Shown piece by piece: positions 1 to 7,489 of a DNA stretch of 61,997 nucleotides. How positions within the stretch are numbered: position 1 is the first letter of the stretch; each line of letters begins with the position of its first letter. Both the position numbers and the translations under genes were made by a program. Origin of the DNA: a virus; IMG/VR virus record IMGVR_UViG_3300027848_000021, positions 1 through 61,997 of that record; one strand, given 5' to 3'. The notes under the pieces are model-generated. The model made no database searches and was not told the origin of the DNA. It worked only from the letters and a program-made list of their open reading frames with translations.

Positions 1-114
1 TATGATAAAGCAGATTTTGATGCGTCACATGCCATGGACAGGGCTCAGCGCGATGCTTCGGTTGGTCTCTCAGATGCACTAAAAGCCATCGACGAAGAAG
101 GAGAACAGCAATGA
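1..114 (+). CDS. 3' end of a small gene entering from the left edge
   Basis: An open frame runs from the first base to a TGA at 112-114 and gives a 37-residue acidic, probably helical tail. Its stop overlaps the start of the next gene as ATGA, the junction used throughout this cluster, and that is the main reason to accept it. No family is recognisable from the fragment. The true start lies outside the window. Confidence 0.5.
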   Translation, partial: YDKADFDASHAMDRAQRDASVGLSDALKAIDEEGEQQ

Positions 115-569
115 GTGAACCAGTAGACATTGTTGCCCAGATGCGGGCTTACGCGCTTGAGGGCTGTCCTACCACTGATACTTTTAATGAGTGGGCTGAC
201 CACATGGAACGGCTACAAGAACTAGAACCTTCGGCAAAGCGAATAAATGTGGAACTCCTGAAGGCAGAAATCGGAATGTTAAACAGAGAAGTGGAACGGC
301 TAGAAGCGTTGGTGGAATGGCATCGTGTGGAACTCGCTAAACAGATAGAGATGACTAACACGCTAGGGGCAAAAGTGGAACGGCTACAAGCAGACCAAAC
401 GATTCTTTTAGCGACGGCACAAGACGCTTTAGAATGTCTGATTGATTGGGCTAGTTATGCCGACGAATATTTTTTGGTTAAACATGATTTCAAAGGTGAT
501 GTCCAACGGATTTCAAGTGTCACAGACAGATTCCGCAGAAACCTACAGACAGGAGACAGCAATGAATGA
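111..569 (+). CDS. DIVA/ERLQ-family coiled-coil protein
   Basis: This 152-residue protein of unknown function is the clearest member of a small paralogous family in this arm. Near the N-terminus it has P-V-D-I-V-A-Q-M-R, then a W-A-D-H-M-E-R-L-Q segment, followed by heptad-like Leu/Val/Glu stretches that predict a coiled coil. A GAAGGAGAA stretch lies upstream of the ATG. It overlaps the preceding gene by ATGA and the next by 8 bases. Related copies start at 1194, 2409, 3051, 3260, 4518 (broken) and 4837. No catalytic motif is visible; a structural or protein-protein interaction role is only a guess. Confidence 0.75.
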   Translation: MSEPVDIVAQMRAYALEGCPTTDTFNEWADHMERLQELEPSAKRINVELLKAEIGMLNREVERLEALVEWHRVELAKQIEMTNTLGAKVERLQADQTILLATAQDALECLIDWASYADEYFLVKHDFKGDVQRISSVTDRFRRNLQTGDSNE

Positions 570-1197
570 GACGCAATATCAAGTGAATGGGATTACGGTT
601 ACGGAAACAGCATTCCTTAAATCTCGTATTGCCAATTACCGGAGCGAACTAGAGTGTTTGCGGGCAGAAGTGGAACAACTACAGGCAGAAGTGCACTGGT
701 TGGAAAAAGTAGAAATGAAAGTGCTACAGAAAGAAATTGACCGCCAGCGCACGGTAATTAAAACTCTTGAAACCAGCGACTGGTTTGCCGAACGCGCCCG
801 CGCCAACTCGCTTCAGTTTGAAATAGAACGGCTACAATCTGAATTAGTTGGGATAAAACTGTTGAACGACCTCCAGGAGGAAGCCATGGAACCCGAAGTA
901 GATGAACGGCTAAAAACCGATGAACTAGGGATGGCTGACGGACACATCAGATATTTGCAGGCAGACAATAAAGCGTTACGGGCGGAAGTCAACCATCTGC
1001 GCTCACTGGTCGTTTATTACGAATCCGACGACGGAGAGAGGGATGTTATGAATAACAACGAAGGCACGCTTGTCACGATTAAACGGGTGTTTGATACAGA
1101 CATGGGATTTCTCCCCGACAACATAGAAAACGCGCTGGAAACTATTTCCGATATTATCCAAACCTGGAAGGAAAAGCGAGTAGGAGACGCCCGATGA
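562..1197 (+). CDS. long coiled-coil protein
   Basis: A 211-residue protein consisting almost entirely of predicted coiled coil, rich in L-x-x-E-V-x-x-L-Q heptads. I placed the start at the ATG at 562 because AGGAG lies six bases upstream; an in-frame extension to 442 has no such signal and would overlap the preceding gene by more than 120 bases. The E-I-E-R-L-Q motif near the middle links it loosely to the family at 111, but it lacks the D-I-V-A motif. It overlaps the next gene by ATGA. Function unknown. Confidence 0.7.
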   Translation: MNETQYQVNGITVTETAFLKSRIANYRSELECLRAEVEQLQAEVHWLEKVEMKVLQKEIDRQRTVIKTLETSDWFAERARANSLQFEIERLQSELVGIKLLNDLQEEAMEPEVDERLKTDELGMADGHIRYLQADNKALRAEVNHLRSLVVYYESDDGERDVMNNNEGTLVTIKRVFDTDMGFLPDNIENALETISDIIQTWKEKRVGDAR

Positions 1198-1511
1198 GCG
1201 AACCAAATAGTGAGCCAGTAGACCTTGAAGGGCTGTTTGATATTATGACTCAATCTAAATCTAAGAGCCAGATGCGCCGGTTGGCGATACAAACGGGCAT
1301 ATGCGAAACGGTAGACATCGTCGCCATGGGTCGTTTGGTCGCCGGGAATTTGCATGCGACTGGTGATATTGGGTGGGTTATTGACTCGGAGACGGTTGAC
1401 CTTTTGTGCTCCGAAGTTGAACGGCTACAAGTAGAAAACACCCATCTAGAAAGAGAAAAGGCGGCGTTAATAAGAATCGCCGCCGACCCTACAATTAGGA
1501 GACAGGAATGA
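1194..1511 (+). CDS. DIVA/ERLQ-family small protein
   Basis: A 105-residue protein of unknown function that carries both family signatures: T-V-D-I-V-A-M-G-R near the middle and S-E-V-E-R-L-Q in the C-terminal part. The N-terminus holds a second, weaker copy beginning S-E-P-V-D-L, so the gene may come from fusion or partial duplication of family units. It is coupled on both sides by ATGA overlaps. Confidence 0.7.
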   Translation: MSEPNSEPVDLEGLFDIMTQSKSKSQMRRLAIQTGICETVDIVAMGRLVAGNLHATGDIGWVIDSETVDLLCSEVERLQVENTHLEREKAALIRIAADPTIRRQE

Positions 1512-2032
1512 GTAATTACAGTGACATGGATGAAATCGGGCGGCTACAGCAACAGTCCGACGGCTACAAAGAACATGTCCTGCTGTTGAAAGAACAGGTC
1601 GCTTCGCTACAAGCAGAGAACAGTCTGCTAAAAAAATCCATATCCATAGAGTCAGAAGTATTCAGTATCGGCGAACCGTACCGAGAAGTTGTGTCGGCGG
1701 CAGATGAGTACCTAGAAATGAACCGCGAACACGGCATTGAGCCGTACATGTCCCCGACTGCCGACTGGAGAGAAATCGCGGCGAAAGCCATACTTGGAGA
1801 ACCAAACCCACCATACCCCGTAGTACCAAAACGCCCACGACTTACCAGAAACGCAGCACACTGTTTAACTTGCGACACAATTATAGAATCTACCCATCGT
1901 CATAATTGGGTTGCGTGTAAATGTGCGGATAATTCCGACACCGAAATCTACGTCGACGGCGGGTTAAGTTACTCGCGGCGTGGTGCAGGAGTAAACGCTA
2001 TCTACACTGATTTGTGCGAGTACACGAAATGA
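1508..2032 (+). CDS. hypothetical protein with coiled-coil N-terminus and Cys/His C-terminus
   Basis: A 174-residue protein. Residues 1-50 form a coiled coil of the local type. The middle resembles a phage-specific hypothetical region with an E-Y-L-E-M segment. The C-terminal third has C-L-T-C followed by H-R-H and a later C-K-C, a pattern compatible with zinc binding. The upstream bases contain AGGAG, and the gene is joined to its neighbours by ATGA overlaps. I do not recognise the family. Confidence 0.65.
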   Translation: MSNYSDMDEIGRLQQQSDGYKEHVLLLKEQVASLQAENSLLKKSISIESEVFSIGEPYREVVSAADEYLEMNREHGIEPYMSPTADWREIAAKAILGEPNPPYPVVPKRPRLTRNAAHCLTCDTIIESTHRHNWVACKCADNSDTEIYVDGGLSYSRRGAGVNAIYTDLCEYTK

Positions 2033-2412
2033 CACTTTACCCAAAGTCACGAGAGTACGAACTGTCAGTACTTGTCGCCGAAATCACGAACGCCACTGTT
2101 ATGCGTGAACATAATCTCGGGATAATACATGAACAGTTTGCGACAGCGAAGGCTAAAGCATGCGAAAAATATACCGAAGCGATATTGGACATTGACGAGT
2201 ACGAAGCGGGCACCGAAGCGAATCGTCAGCATGCTCTCCGTAAGGAAGAATCCGATGCACTCGCCGACGAAGTGTTCGCCAAACTAGGGAGAGAATACGA
2301 CGGACTTGACAAGTTTCGGGAACACACCGCCGGCGAGAACATTCGTCTCGGCAGACGACCATACACCGAGGCAGATGCCGTCCGCGACCGGGCTATGAAT
2401 TTCCCGTCATGA
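2029..2412 (+). CDS. hypothetical helical protein
   Basis: A 127-residue, highly charged and probably all-helical protein rich in Ala, Glu and Arg. I chose the ATG at 2029 because it forms the usual ATGA overlap with the preceding stop; a GTG fifteen bases upstream is possible but less likely. It ends in an ATGA overlap with the gene at 2409. No known domain is visible. Confidence 0.65.
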   Translation: MTLYPKSREYELSVLVAEITNATVMREHNLGIIHEQFATAKAKACEKYTEAILDIDEYEAGTEANRQHALRKEESDALADEVFAKLGREYDGLDKFREHTAGENIRLGRRPYTEADAVRDRAMNFPS

Positions 2413-2840
2413 GTGAAGTAGATATTGTTGCCGAGATGCGTGACCAGGCTGAGTGGCAAGAAACCGCACTAGACAACCCGTTCACGGCGAAAGACATGCG
2501 TAGGTGGGCAACCGAAGTGGAACGGCTACGGGGTATCCTAGACATTGTTGTTGCTGCCGATGACACAAAAGGATGGTTGGCGCATCAGATACAGCAACAG
2601 CGTGGGCTATTGAGAGAGGATGGGTACGAAATGAGTAAAGAACTGACAACACAAACGGTGTATTTCTGGATACTGATGACGGTCATCGGTTTTACGATAT
2701 TCGGGATTATCTTTGGACTACATTCCCTGGGGTGGGCCGCGGTCTTCCTTATTTTCGCTTTCATCGCCGTCGCGTTTGGTGTCCTCGTAACAATGATAGT
2801 AGAAGAAGCGGTTGATAACTATAACGAGAACCGTCGCTGA
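2409..2840 (+). CDS. DIVA/ERL-family protein with two membrane helices
   Basis: A 143-residue protein joining the family N-terminus (D-I-V-A-E-M-R, then E-V-E-R-L-R) to two hydrophobic segments, roughly residues 82-104 and 107-130, separated by a short Gly-containing loop. The second half therefore looks like a hairpin membrane protein with charged ends. This shows the D-I-V-A unit used as an N-terminal module in front of an unrelated domain. An inner-membrane location is likely. Function unknown; a holin-like role is possible from the topology only. Confidence 0.7.
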   Translation: MSEVDIVAEMRDQAEWQETALDNPFTAKDMRRWATEVERLRGILDIVVAADDTKGWLAHQIQQQRGLLREDGYEMSKELTTQTVYFWILMTVIGFTIFGIIFGLHSLGWAAVFLIFAFIAVAFGVLVTMIVEEAVDNYNENRR

Positions 2841-3064
2841 TGAAAACTAAACTCGTCAAATCGACAAATAACCCATTCTTGCGACTGTATGGCAATGTGG
2901 CATCATCATGGACAATAAAACTACTCGAACCGGTATGGGTAGATGACAAGCACAACATATTTACATGGCCCCTTGCCGCTATCATGAATCACTCGTTAAA
3001 ATACGCTGATTTTTACGAAGTAATTGATTGGGAATTGGGAGGAGAGAGCAATGAACGTTCCTGA
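2840..3064 (+). CDS. small hypothetical protein
   Basis: A 74-residue protein of unknown function, rich in aromatic residues, with no clear motif. The ATG overlaps the preceding TGA by one base (TGATG), and the gene ends 14 bases inside the next one, consistent with coupled translation. Confidence 0.55.
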   Translation: MKTKLVKSTNNPFLRLYGNVASSWTIKLLEPVWVDDKHNIFTWPLAAIMNHSLKYADFYEVIDWELGGESNERS

Positions 3065-3263
3065 CCCGAATAAGCCGGTAGATGTTCTTGCCGAAATGCG
3101 GTTGCGTGTCGCCCGCCAGCCGCCCTTTCCGTGGACTCATGAAAAAGCAACTATCGTCACGCTGACAATGCTCGACGGGTGGATTGCTGAAGTGGAACGG
3201 TTGCGGTCGGTTATTGCTTCATTGGCAACCAAGTTTATAACATCGTCAGCAGACACGCGATGA
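3051..3263 (+). CDS. DIVA/ERL-family small protein
   Basis: A 70-residue minimal family member: P-V-D-V-L-A-E-M-R near the N-terminus, about 25 variable residues, then W-I-A-E-V-E-R-L-R. The start at 3051 is preceded by GGAGGAGAG; an in-frame TTG at 3024 is less convincing. It overlaps the next gene by ATGA. Because almost nothing but the two motifs is present, this copy shows what the conserved core of the family is. Confidence 0.7.
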   Translation: MNVPDPNKPVDVLAEMRLRVARQPPFPWTHEKATIVTLTMLDGWIAEVERLRSVIASLATKFITSSADTR

Positions 3264-3646
3264 GCACAATAAATTGGTCTAAAGAAGATGCGGAACGTCA
3301 CGCCACGAGAGAAAAGGCTATCGCGGAACTAGATAGGGCATCTGACGCAAAACGGGGTGTTTACGGCGCGTCAGATATTGCCACCGAAGGGCGAGCACTA
3401 GCGGCGCAAATTAGGACGGGTCTTCTTGTCCCTGCTTCTGCCCAGGGGATTGTGACCGCATTGTGTAAGGATGTGGAGCGCCTACAGGGGCTATTAGTTC
3501 AGGAGAACGCTTTCGGCGAGCAGTACGAGGCGGTCATAGTGAGTCTCGGCAAAGAAATAGCGAGGCTACGCGTACAGTTAGAGATAGCGAACGACAGACT
3601 TATAGACCATGTGTTTCAACAGAAAATAATAGACAGTGAAAACTAA
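3260..3646 (+). CDS. divergent ERLQ-family coiled-coil protein
   Basis: A 128-residue protein. The central stretch, with E-G-R-A-L-A-A-Q-I-R and then K-D-V-E-R-L-Q, matches the spacing of the two family motifs, but D-I-V-A is degraded to D-I-A-T. The C-terminal half is a predicted coiled coil. It overlaps the next gene by 11 bases. Function unknown. Confidence 0.65.
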   Translation: MSTINWSKEDAERHATREKAIAELDRASDAKRGVYGASDIATEGRALAAQIRTGLLVPASAQGIVTALCKDVERLQGLLVQENAFGEQYEAVIVSLGKEIARLRVQLEIANDRLIDHVFQQKIIDSEN

Positions 3647-3812
3647 AGCCGAAATAGAGACCGAGTACCTGAGGGCGCGCTCCCACGCCTGGATTAAGTA
3701 TCTAAAAGCGTGTATGCCCGCACAGGTTGAATACAGCGCCGAAATCGCTCAGGCGAAGGTAGAATACGAGAAGTCACTAGAAGACATCGGCGAAAAGGAA
3801 AACGTGGTATGA
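3636..3812 (+). CDS. 58-residue helical protein
   Basis: A small GTG-started frame fills the gap between two firm genes. It overlaps the preceding gene by 11 bases and ends in an ATGA overlap with the SLOG gene at 3809. The product is charged and helical, with an E-I-A-Q-A-K-V-E-Y-E pattern. The junction geometry is the main evidence. Function unknown. Confidence 0.5.
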   Translation: MKTKAEIETEYLRARSHAWIKYLKACMPAQVEYSAEIAQAKVEYEKSLEDIGEKENVV

Positions 3813-4318
3813 CTAAATATGTTATCGCGGGCACTGGTTCACGCAACCTGGTGCTTGATGAAGATAAATATAACGGAGTGATGATTAGGCTCCGTGAATT
3901 ATTGAGAGACGCGAAGGCTGAACACGGCGACAACTTGATGGTTATATCCGGATTCGCAGAGGGATTCGACGAGGCGTTAGCAGGGGCGGCGCTGATAGAA
4001 AAAGTTAAGTTACTAGCCGCTATCCCGAATGCTGGTTACGGCGACTACTACTGGAAACATAACTCACTTCTAAAGTTAGACAGAAGCGTCCCTTTCCAAG
4101 TGTTGACCGATTACGCCAAATCTACGGGCGGGATTGAATATGTTTGTCGCAAGGTTTACCAAAACGGCAGGCACTCCAACTTCATTCGCAACGAGTGGAT
4201 GGCTGACCGCGCGAGTATTGTCTGGGTTTACAATCCTGTCACAAAGGGCACAAAGCAGTGCTACGAGTACTGTTTAAGTAAGAACATTGAAACACGAGTC
4301 ATTGACGCGGTTGCCTAA
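3809..4318 (+). CDS. SLOG-superfamily (YpsA/DprA-like fold) protein
   Basis: A 169-residue protein matching the SLOG Rossmann-like fold. The N-terminus has I-A-G-T-G-S-R, a typical first strand and nucleotide-binding loop. V-I-S-G-F-A-E-G-F-D-E-A-L-A near residue 50 is the characteristic G-x-A-x-G-x-D segment. The stretch W-M-A-D-R-A-S-I-V-W-V-Y-N near the C-terminus resembles the 'unknown substance' strand of this family. Members bind nucleotide-derived ligands or DNA and are common in phages, where they may sense or consume defence signals. The specific substrate cannot be told from sequence. It is coupled by overlaps on both sides. Confidence 0.75.
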   Translation: MTKYVIAGTGSRNLVLDEDKYNGVMIRLRELLRDAKAEHGDNLMVISGFAEGFDEALAGAALIEKVKLLAAIPNAGYGDYYWKHNSLLKLDRSVPFQVLTDYAKSTGGIEYVCRKVYQNGRHSNFIRNEWMADRASIVWVYNPVTKGTKQCYEYCLSKNIETRVIDAVA

Positions 4319-4515
4319 TGAGAAACACAAACAGGCGACCGTTATGGCTGTGGCTGTATGACTTGAGCGCCATTATCCCGCGCCGCTGGTCGGAACGGTA
4401 CAGTTGGTACGATGTGAAGAAATGGTTTAACTACTGTTTTCGTCGCCAACTGTGGATGCAACAACAATGGATAGAATGGGGCGAAGACAGCGAGCAGTGG
4501 GATTCCAAAGAATAG
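4318..4515 (+). CDS. small Trp/Arg-rich hypothetical protein
   Basis: A 65-residue protein strikingly rich in Trp, Arg and Tyr, starting at a TAATG overlap with the SLOG gene. It has no hydrophobic helix and no recognisable motif. Its composition suggests an RNA, DNA or protein-binding peptide, but that is a guess. Confidence 0.5.
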   Translation: MRNTNRRPLWLWLYDLSAIIPRRWSERYSWYDVKKWFNYCFRRQLWMQQQWIEWGEDSEQWDSKE

Positions 4516-4517
4516 AC

Positions 4518-4664
4518 ATGACCTAACCGATAGATATTGTTGCGAACGGGCGCGCCCTGGCTCTTTGGGCTGGCCCCCGAATATCATCCGTTATCAACGC
4601 ATTGTGTGACGAAGTAGAACGGCTACGGAAAGAACAACCCACCAGTAAAGGGAAAACAAAATGA
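4518..4664 (+). pseudogene. DIVA/ERLR-family gene broken by a stop at codon 3
   Basis: The frame reads Met-Thr-stop and then continues with P-I-D-I-V-A-N-G-R and later C-D-E-V-E-R-L-R before a proper TGA. This is a complete family member apart from TAA at 4524-4526. In intact copies the position before the Pro is Glu, so one G-to-T change (GAA to TAA) explains it. The ATG sits just after the preceding stop and the TGA overlaps the next ATG, so the remnant keeps normal cluster spacing. No convincing alternative start follows the stop. It could also be a base-calling error. Confidence 0.7.
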
Positions 4665-4840
4665 AAACTGAAAACAAACGCGTAGACGTGCCGTGGAAAA
4701 ACTGTCAAACAGCAATGGACACAGCGGAGAACATCTACAACAATGCACTCAAATCTGCGCTCGCGACTTACGAGTATGCACTGGATTACGCGGTGCGGAT
4801 GTATGTGACGGCTTTAAAAAGTGAAGGAGACACGAAATGA
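4661..4840 (+). CDS. 59-residue helical protein
   Basis: A short frame starting at ATG 4661, with GTAAAGGG upstream, begins in an ATGA overlap with the pseudogene and ends in an ATGA overlap with the gene at 4837. The product is helical, with an A-L-x-x-A-L-x-T-Y-E-Y-A-L pattern, and resembles the product at 3636 in size and composition. Function unknown. Confidence 0.55.
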   Translation: MKTENKRVDVPWKNCQTAMDTAENIYNNALKSALATYEYALDYAVRMYVTALKSEGDTK

Positions 4841-5145
4841 GTACAGACGAAGTGACTACGGATATTGTTGCCGAGATGCGGGCGCTGGTGTTATTATGCG
4901 TGAACGGTGCTCAAGTCCCACCCAGTGCGACGATACGCACCACGCTCAACAAGTGGGCCGATGAAATAGAACGGTTACAAAAAGTATTGTGGGATACCGA
5001 AGAGAACCGCGACTACATCAAAGACCATGTTGAGATGCTGCTCCGAGAATGTCGCGTCGCAGAAACCGAGGTAAAACGGCTACAGACAGAAGTAGACATG
5101 ATGCGCAAACTTATGGTTCATTACGAAACCGCCGGAGGAACATGA
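4837..5145 (+). CDS. DIVA/ERLQ-family coiled-coil protein
   Basis: The last gene of the plus-strand cluster, 102 residues. It has D-I-V-A-E-M-R, then W-A-D-E-I-E-R-L-Q, then a coiled coil with a second K-R-L-Q. The 3' end overlaps the convergent minus-strand gene at 5121 by 25 bases, so the two transcription units meet here without space for a terminator. Function unknown. Confidence 0.7.
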   Translation: MSTDEVTTDIVAEMRALVLLCVNGAQVPPSATIRTTLNKWADEIERLQKVLWDTEENRDYIKDHVEMLLRECRVAETEVKRLQTEVDMMRKLMVHYETAGGT

Positions 5146-5390
5146 TTCCTGTTAACTATCGTGCCGGTTGCGAAATCTAAACCTGTAAAATCTTCAAAAA
5201 TAACTGCGGCTATACGATTGCGTATTATGTTTATTAGTTGTGCATCGCGTTTTGACAGTTTAGAAAACCATATGACGCGGTTTGCCCAAAACGGGTGACC
5301 AGAACCGTCCCATCCGTCGTATTCGGCAATAATAGATTTCAGATGTTCGGCGGTATCGTTGTCTAGGAATTTATCTTTAGTGACAATCAT
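5121..5390 (-). CDS. short hypothetical protein, possibly an oxygenase fragment
   Basis: An 89-residue protein. I chose the ATG at 5390 because AGGGA lies seven bases upstream and the ATG overlaps the preceding stop as TGATG; in-frame Met codons further upstream would overlap the zinc-protein gene heavily. The segment with W-D-G-S-G-H-P-F-W-A-N-R-V recalls the N-terminal part of small phage 2-oxoglutarate/Fe(II) oxygenases, but the catalytic His/Asp residues are not present, so it is either truncated or something else. Confidence 0.5.
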   Translation of the reverse strand: MIVTKDKFLDNDTAEHLKSIIAEYDGWDGSGHPFWANRVIWFSKLSKRDAQLINIIRNRIAAVIFEDFTGLDFATGTIVNRNHVPPAVS

Positions 5391-5617
5391 CACCATTTCC
5401 CTATAGGGCATACGGCGGCTGCCAATTTCACCTTTATCTTCATGAAACAGCCGCACTCCATGCACTGGCTGGTTGCTTTAAGTAAGCGTGGACATGCTTC
5501 ACAAATCGCCCATCTGTCGGATGCGACTTCTTCGGTAGTCTTTTCTATATTGGGGTTGATAATGTCCCACGGACGGGTTTCTCCCAATTTTGCCTTGTAG
5601 TCACTCCATGCGCTCAT
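5390..5617 (-). CDS. small zinc-binding phage protein (C-P..C-x-x-C-G-C..C-P type)
   Basis: A 75-residue protein with a distinctive cysteine pattern: I-C-E-A-C-P, then Q-C-M-E-C-G-C-F-M, then V-C-P-I-G-K-W at the very end. This matches a widespread phage family, usually found beside structural or glycosyltransferase genes, thought to bind zinc; its role is unknown. It overlaps the glycosyltransferase gene upstream and the gene at 5121 downstream, so the three probably form one minus-strand unit. Confidence 0.7.
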   Translation of the reverse strand: MSAWSDYKAKLGETRPWDIINPNIEKTTEEVASDRWAICEACPRLLKATSQCMECGCFMKIKVKLAAAVCPIGKW

Positions 5618-6609
5618 AAGATGTCCCCGTAGTCTATCCCCATTGCTTGAGCATATTCCATATATGCCTTTTCGTCCTTAGCCCCAAAATACCCTAATTC
5701 TTTACCCCTTAGTATTAGTTTATAATGATGTGAAAAATTTTGATGTAAGAAAGTTAGCGAGCCGTGTATATACTTCCCATTGTTTGAACCAATATTCTCA
5801 AAATATTGTTCTGTTTTGTTCATAGTCATAACACTTTGTTCTCCGATGGCAAACATTCTATAACCATTCCCATGAGCCCTCATTGCTATTGTGTGTTCTT
5901 CTCCAAAGAATACAATTCTGGGGTCAGCAAATACATCTTTAACAAAACTGCCCGAAGCAAATATGAATCCTCCAGATACAAAATAGTGTTCTTTGTAGAT
6001 TATAGTTTTCCACAATTCTTCAATATGTGTGTCTTCTTCAATCAGGGTTGTCTGTCCGTCGGTTCTTGGCAATGTGATGTTAATAAGTTCATTTTTAAGT
6101 CCCTGAACATGCGGGCCGGAAAAATCATTGAATTTCAGGCTTCCATCTGCTTTTTTTTCAAAATATGGGATTCTGTAACTTATGATGGGTTTTTCGTAAC
6201 CATCATCCTTAATAATATTATAGTTTTTTATAAGAATTGAATCCCAATCCTGTTCAAATCTTGAATGAGCATCTATCCTCAAGAAAAACTCTTGATAGTC
6301 GTATAATGCCATTGCAATAGTAAAGGATAGCCCTAAACCAAGAGCAAACTTTGAAGATGTATTTACTACTCTGACATTTGGAAATCCAGAAAAATCTTCA
6401 AAATTAGTTCCTATTTTTTGATTCGCAATTCCTATGAATATTTTTGCTGGATTCGCGGCTTTTTTAAAACAATCTTCAACGGTTTCATATAGGTCTTCTT
6501 CTTCAAAAGCTGGAATTGCTACAAAGATAGAATCCGAATTGTGTGTTTTGTTGACCGTTGGGTTCTCGTAATCAGGGTTCTTTTTTTTATATTCCTGCCA
6601 CGCTAACAT
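5614..6609 (-). CDS. GT60-like glycosyltransferase
   Basis: A 331-residue protein resembling the GlcNAc-transferase family of Skp1-type enzymes (GT60, nucleotide-sugar GT-A fold). Visible signatures are V-A-I-P-A-F-E-E near the N-terminus, then F-L-R-I-D-A-H-S-R-F with W-D following (the DxH metal/UDP-binding motif, about residues 110-120), and P-H-V-Q-G near the middle. It may modify a virion or host surface component. The gene is clearly more AT-rich than its neighbours and its codon use differs, suggesting recent acquisition. It overlaps the zinc-protein gene by ATGA. Confidence 0.75.
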   Translation of the reverse strand: MLAWQEYKKKNPDYENPTVNKTHNSDSIFVAIPAFEEEDLYETVEDCFKKAANPAKIFIGIANQKIGTNFEDFSGFPNVRVVNTSSKFALGLGLSFTIAMALYDYQEFFLRIDAHSRFEQDWDSILIKNYNIIKDDGYEKPIISYRIPYFEKKADGSLKFNDFSGPHVQGLKNELINITLPRTDGQTTLIEEDTHIEELWKTIIYKEHYFVSGGFIFASGSFVKDVFADPRIVFFGEEHTIAMRAHGNGYRMFAIGEQSVMTMNKTEQYFENIGSNNGKYIHGSLTFLHQNFSHHYKLILRGKELGYFGAKDEKAYMEYAQAMGIDYGDIL

Positions 6610-6612
6610 TGG

Positions 6613-6933
6613 TCATGCTACTGGTCGTGAAAAAACGCCATCGGCGTACATGTATCCAATCTGCGCCGAATCTAACATATTTACTGGAATCTCAATGACC
6701 TTGGGGTCGGATGACATTGCCGCAATCGTACCCTCGGAACCCGGCATGAGTAAAAATAGTTGCTTATACGCAACTTCTCCGTTAACGGTATATATAAAAA
6801 GTTTAAATTGTTCTGGATTGGTGCGTGAATTCGGCATAGAAGGACCGAAATAACCCGGAATAGGTGGTGCACCTACAGCCGAAAGTTCAAGAAATCGTAT
6901 TCCATCCACCGTGGTTATGTCTCCTGCTGCCAT
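6613..6933 (-). CDS. hypothetical virion-associated protein
   Basis: A 106-residue, mainly beta-predicted protein with no recognised domain. A good ribosome site (AGGAG) precedes the ATG. Its place between the glycosyltransferase and the tail-tip proteins and its similar promoter-distal spacing suggest a small structural or tail-associated protein. Confidence 0.55.
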   Translation of the reverse strand: MAAGDITTVDGIRFLELSAVGAPPIPGYFGPSMPNSRTNPEQFKLFIYTVNGEVAYKQLFLLMPGSEGTIAAMSSDPKVIEIPVNMLDSAQIGYMYADGVFSRPVA

Positions 6934-6982
6934 ATGTTTTCTCCTATCGTCGTGTTTAGCATAGCATTATGTTCATTGGTTG

Positions 6983-7489
6983 TTAACAGGAATAAAGACA
7001 TGTCAAGAAGCAACCCAATGAGGTGCAACCGGGCTTTGAGCATTCATTGTATCCCGTAGCAAAAAAACATCCCACGCCAAAAAAGTCACCGCACACTATA
7101 ACCATAGTACAGGAGTAACTCCCGTCCCCACATGCACCACTACAGCTAGCGAAAGACGGCGGAAAGAATGGCGGGAAAAAGGGTGGGAAGAACGGTGGGA
7201 AGAACGGTGGGAAGAACGGTGGGAAGAAGGGCGGGAAGAAAGGACTTTTCCGAGCGTAATTAATGGGCGTACCGAGTACGGCCACCGAGGCATCGGTTAT
7301 CGCAGGTATTACTTTGTCATCATCTGCTGGCACATCCGTAGATGTCGTAGCCACTGTTCCAACAACAAATCCAGCTGAAGTTATAATGGTGTTGGCATCC
7401 GCTGTGCTGGTTCCAGACGCAATTATTGGTTTAGTGGCTCTCCTCTTGGAACCTTTATTGCCGCTGGATGCGGGATGTTTGGCAGTCAT
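6983..7489 (-). CDS. P-P-F-F repeat protein with a cysteine-rich tail
   Basis: A 168-residue protein with three parts: a Thr/Ala-rich N-terminal segment, about seven tandem P-P-F-F units, and a C-terminal region of about 55 residues with roughly eleven cysteines. I chose the ATG at 7489, which overlaps the preceding TAA as TAATG; an ATG at 7519 would add ten residues. I do not know this family. Its place directly after a fibre protein suggests an exposed tail component in which the Cys-rich end could be disulfide-stapled or metal-binding. Confidence 0.6.
   Translation of the reverse strand: MTAKHPASSGNKGSKRRATKPIIASGTSTADANTIITSAGFVVGTVATTSTDVPADDDKVIPAITDASVAVLGTPINYARKSPFFPPFFPPFFPPFFPPFFPPFFPPFFPPSFASCSGACGDGSYSCTMVIVCGDFFGVGCFFATGYNECSKPGCTSLGCFLTCLYSC
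7158..7241 (-). repeat. 12-base tandem repeat encoding P-P-F-F
   Basis: Seven imperfect copies of a 12-base unit (plus strand AAGAACGGTGGG) lie in frame inside the gene at 6983-7489. The inner copies are identical and the outer ones diverged, the usual sign of copy-number change by slippage. Assembly collapse or expansion is possible here. Confidence 0.8.
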
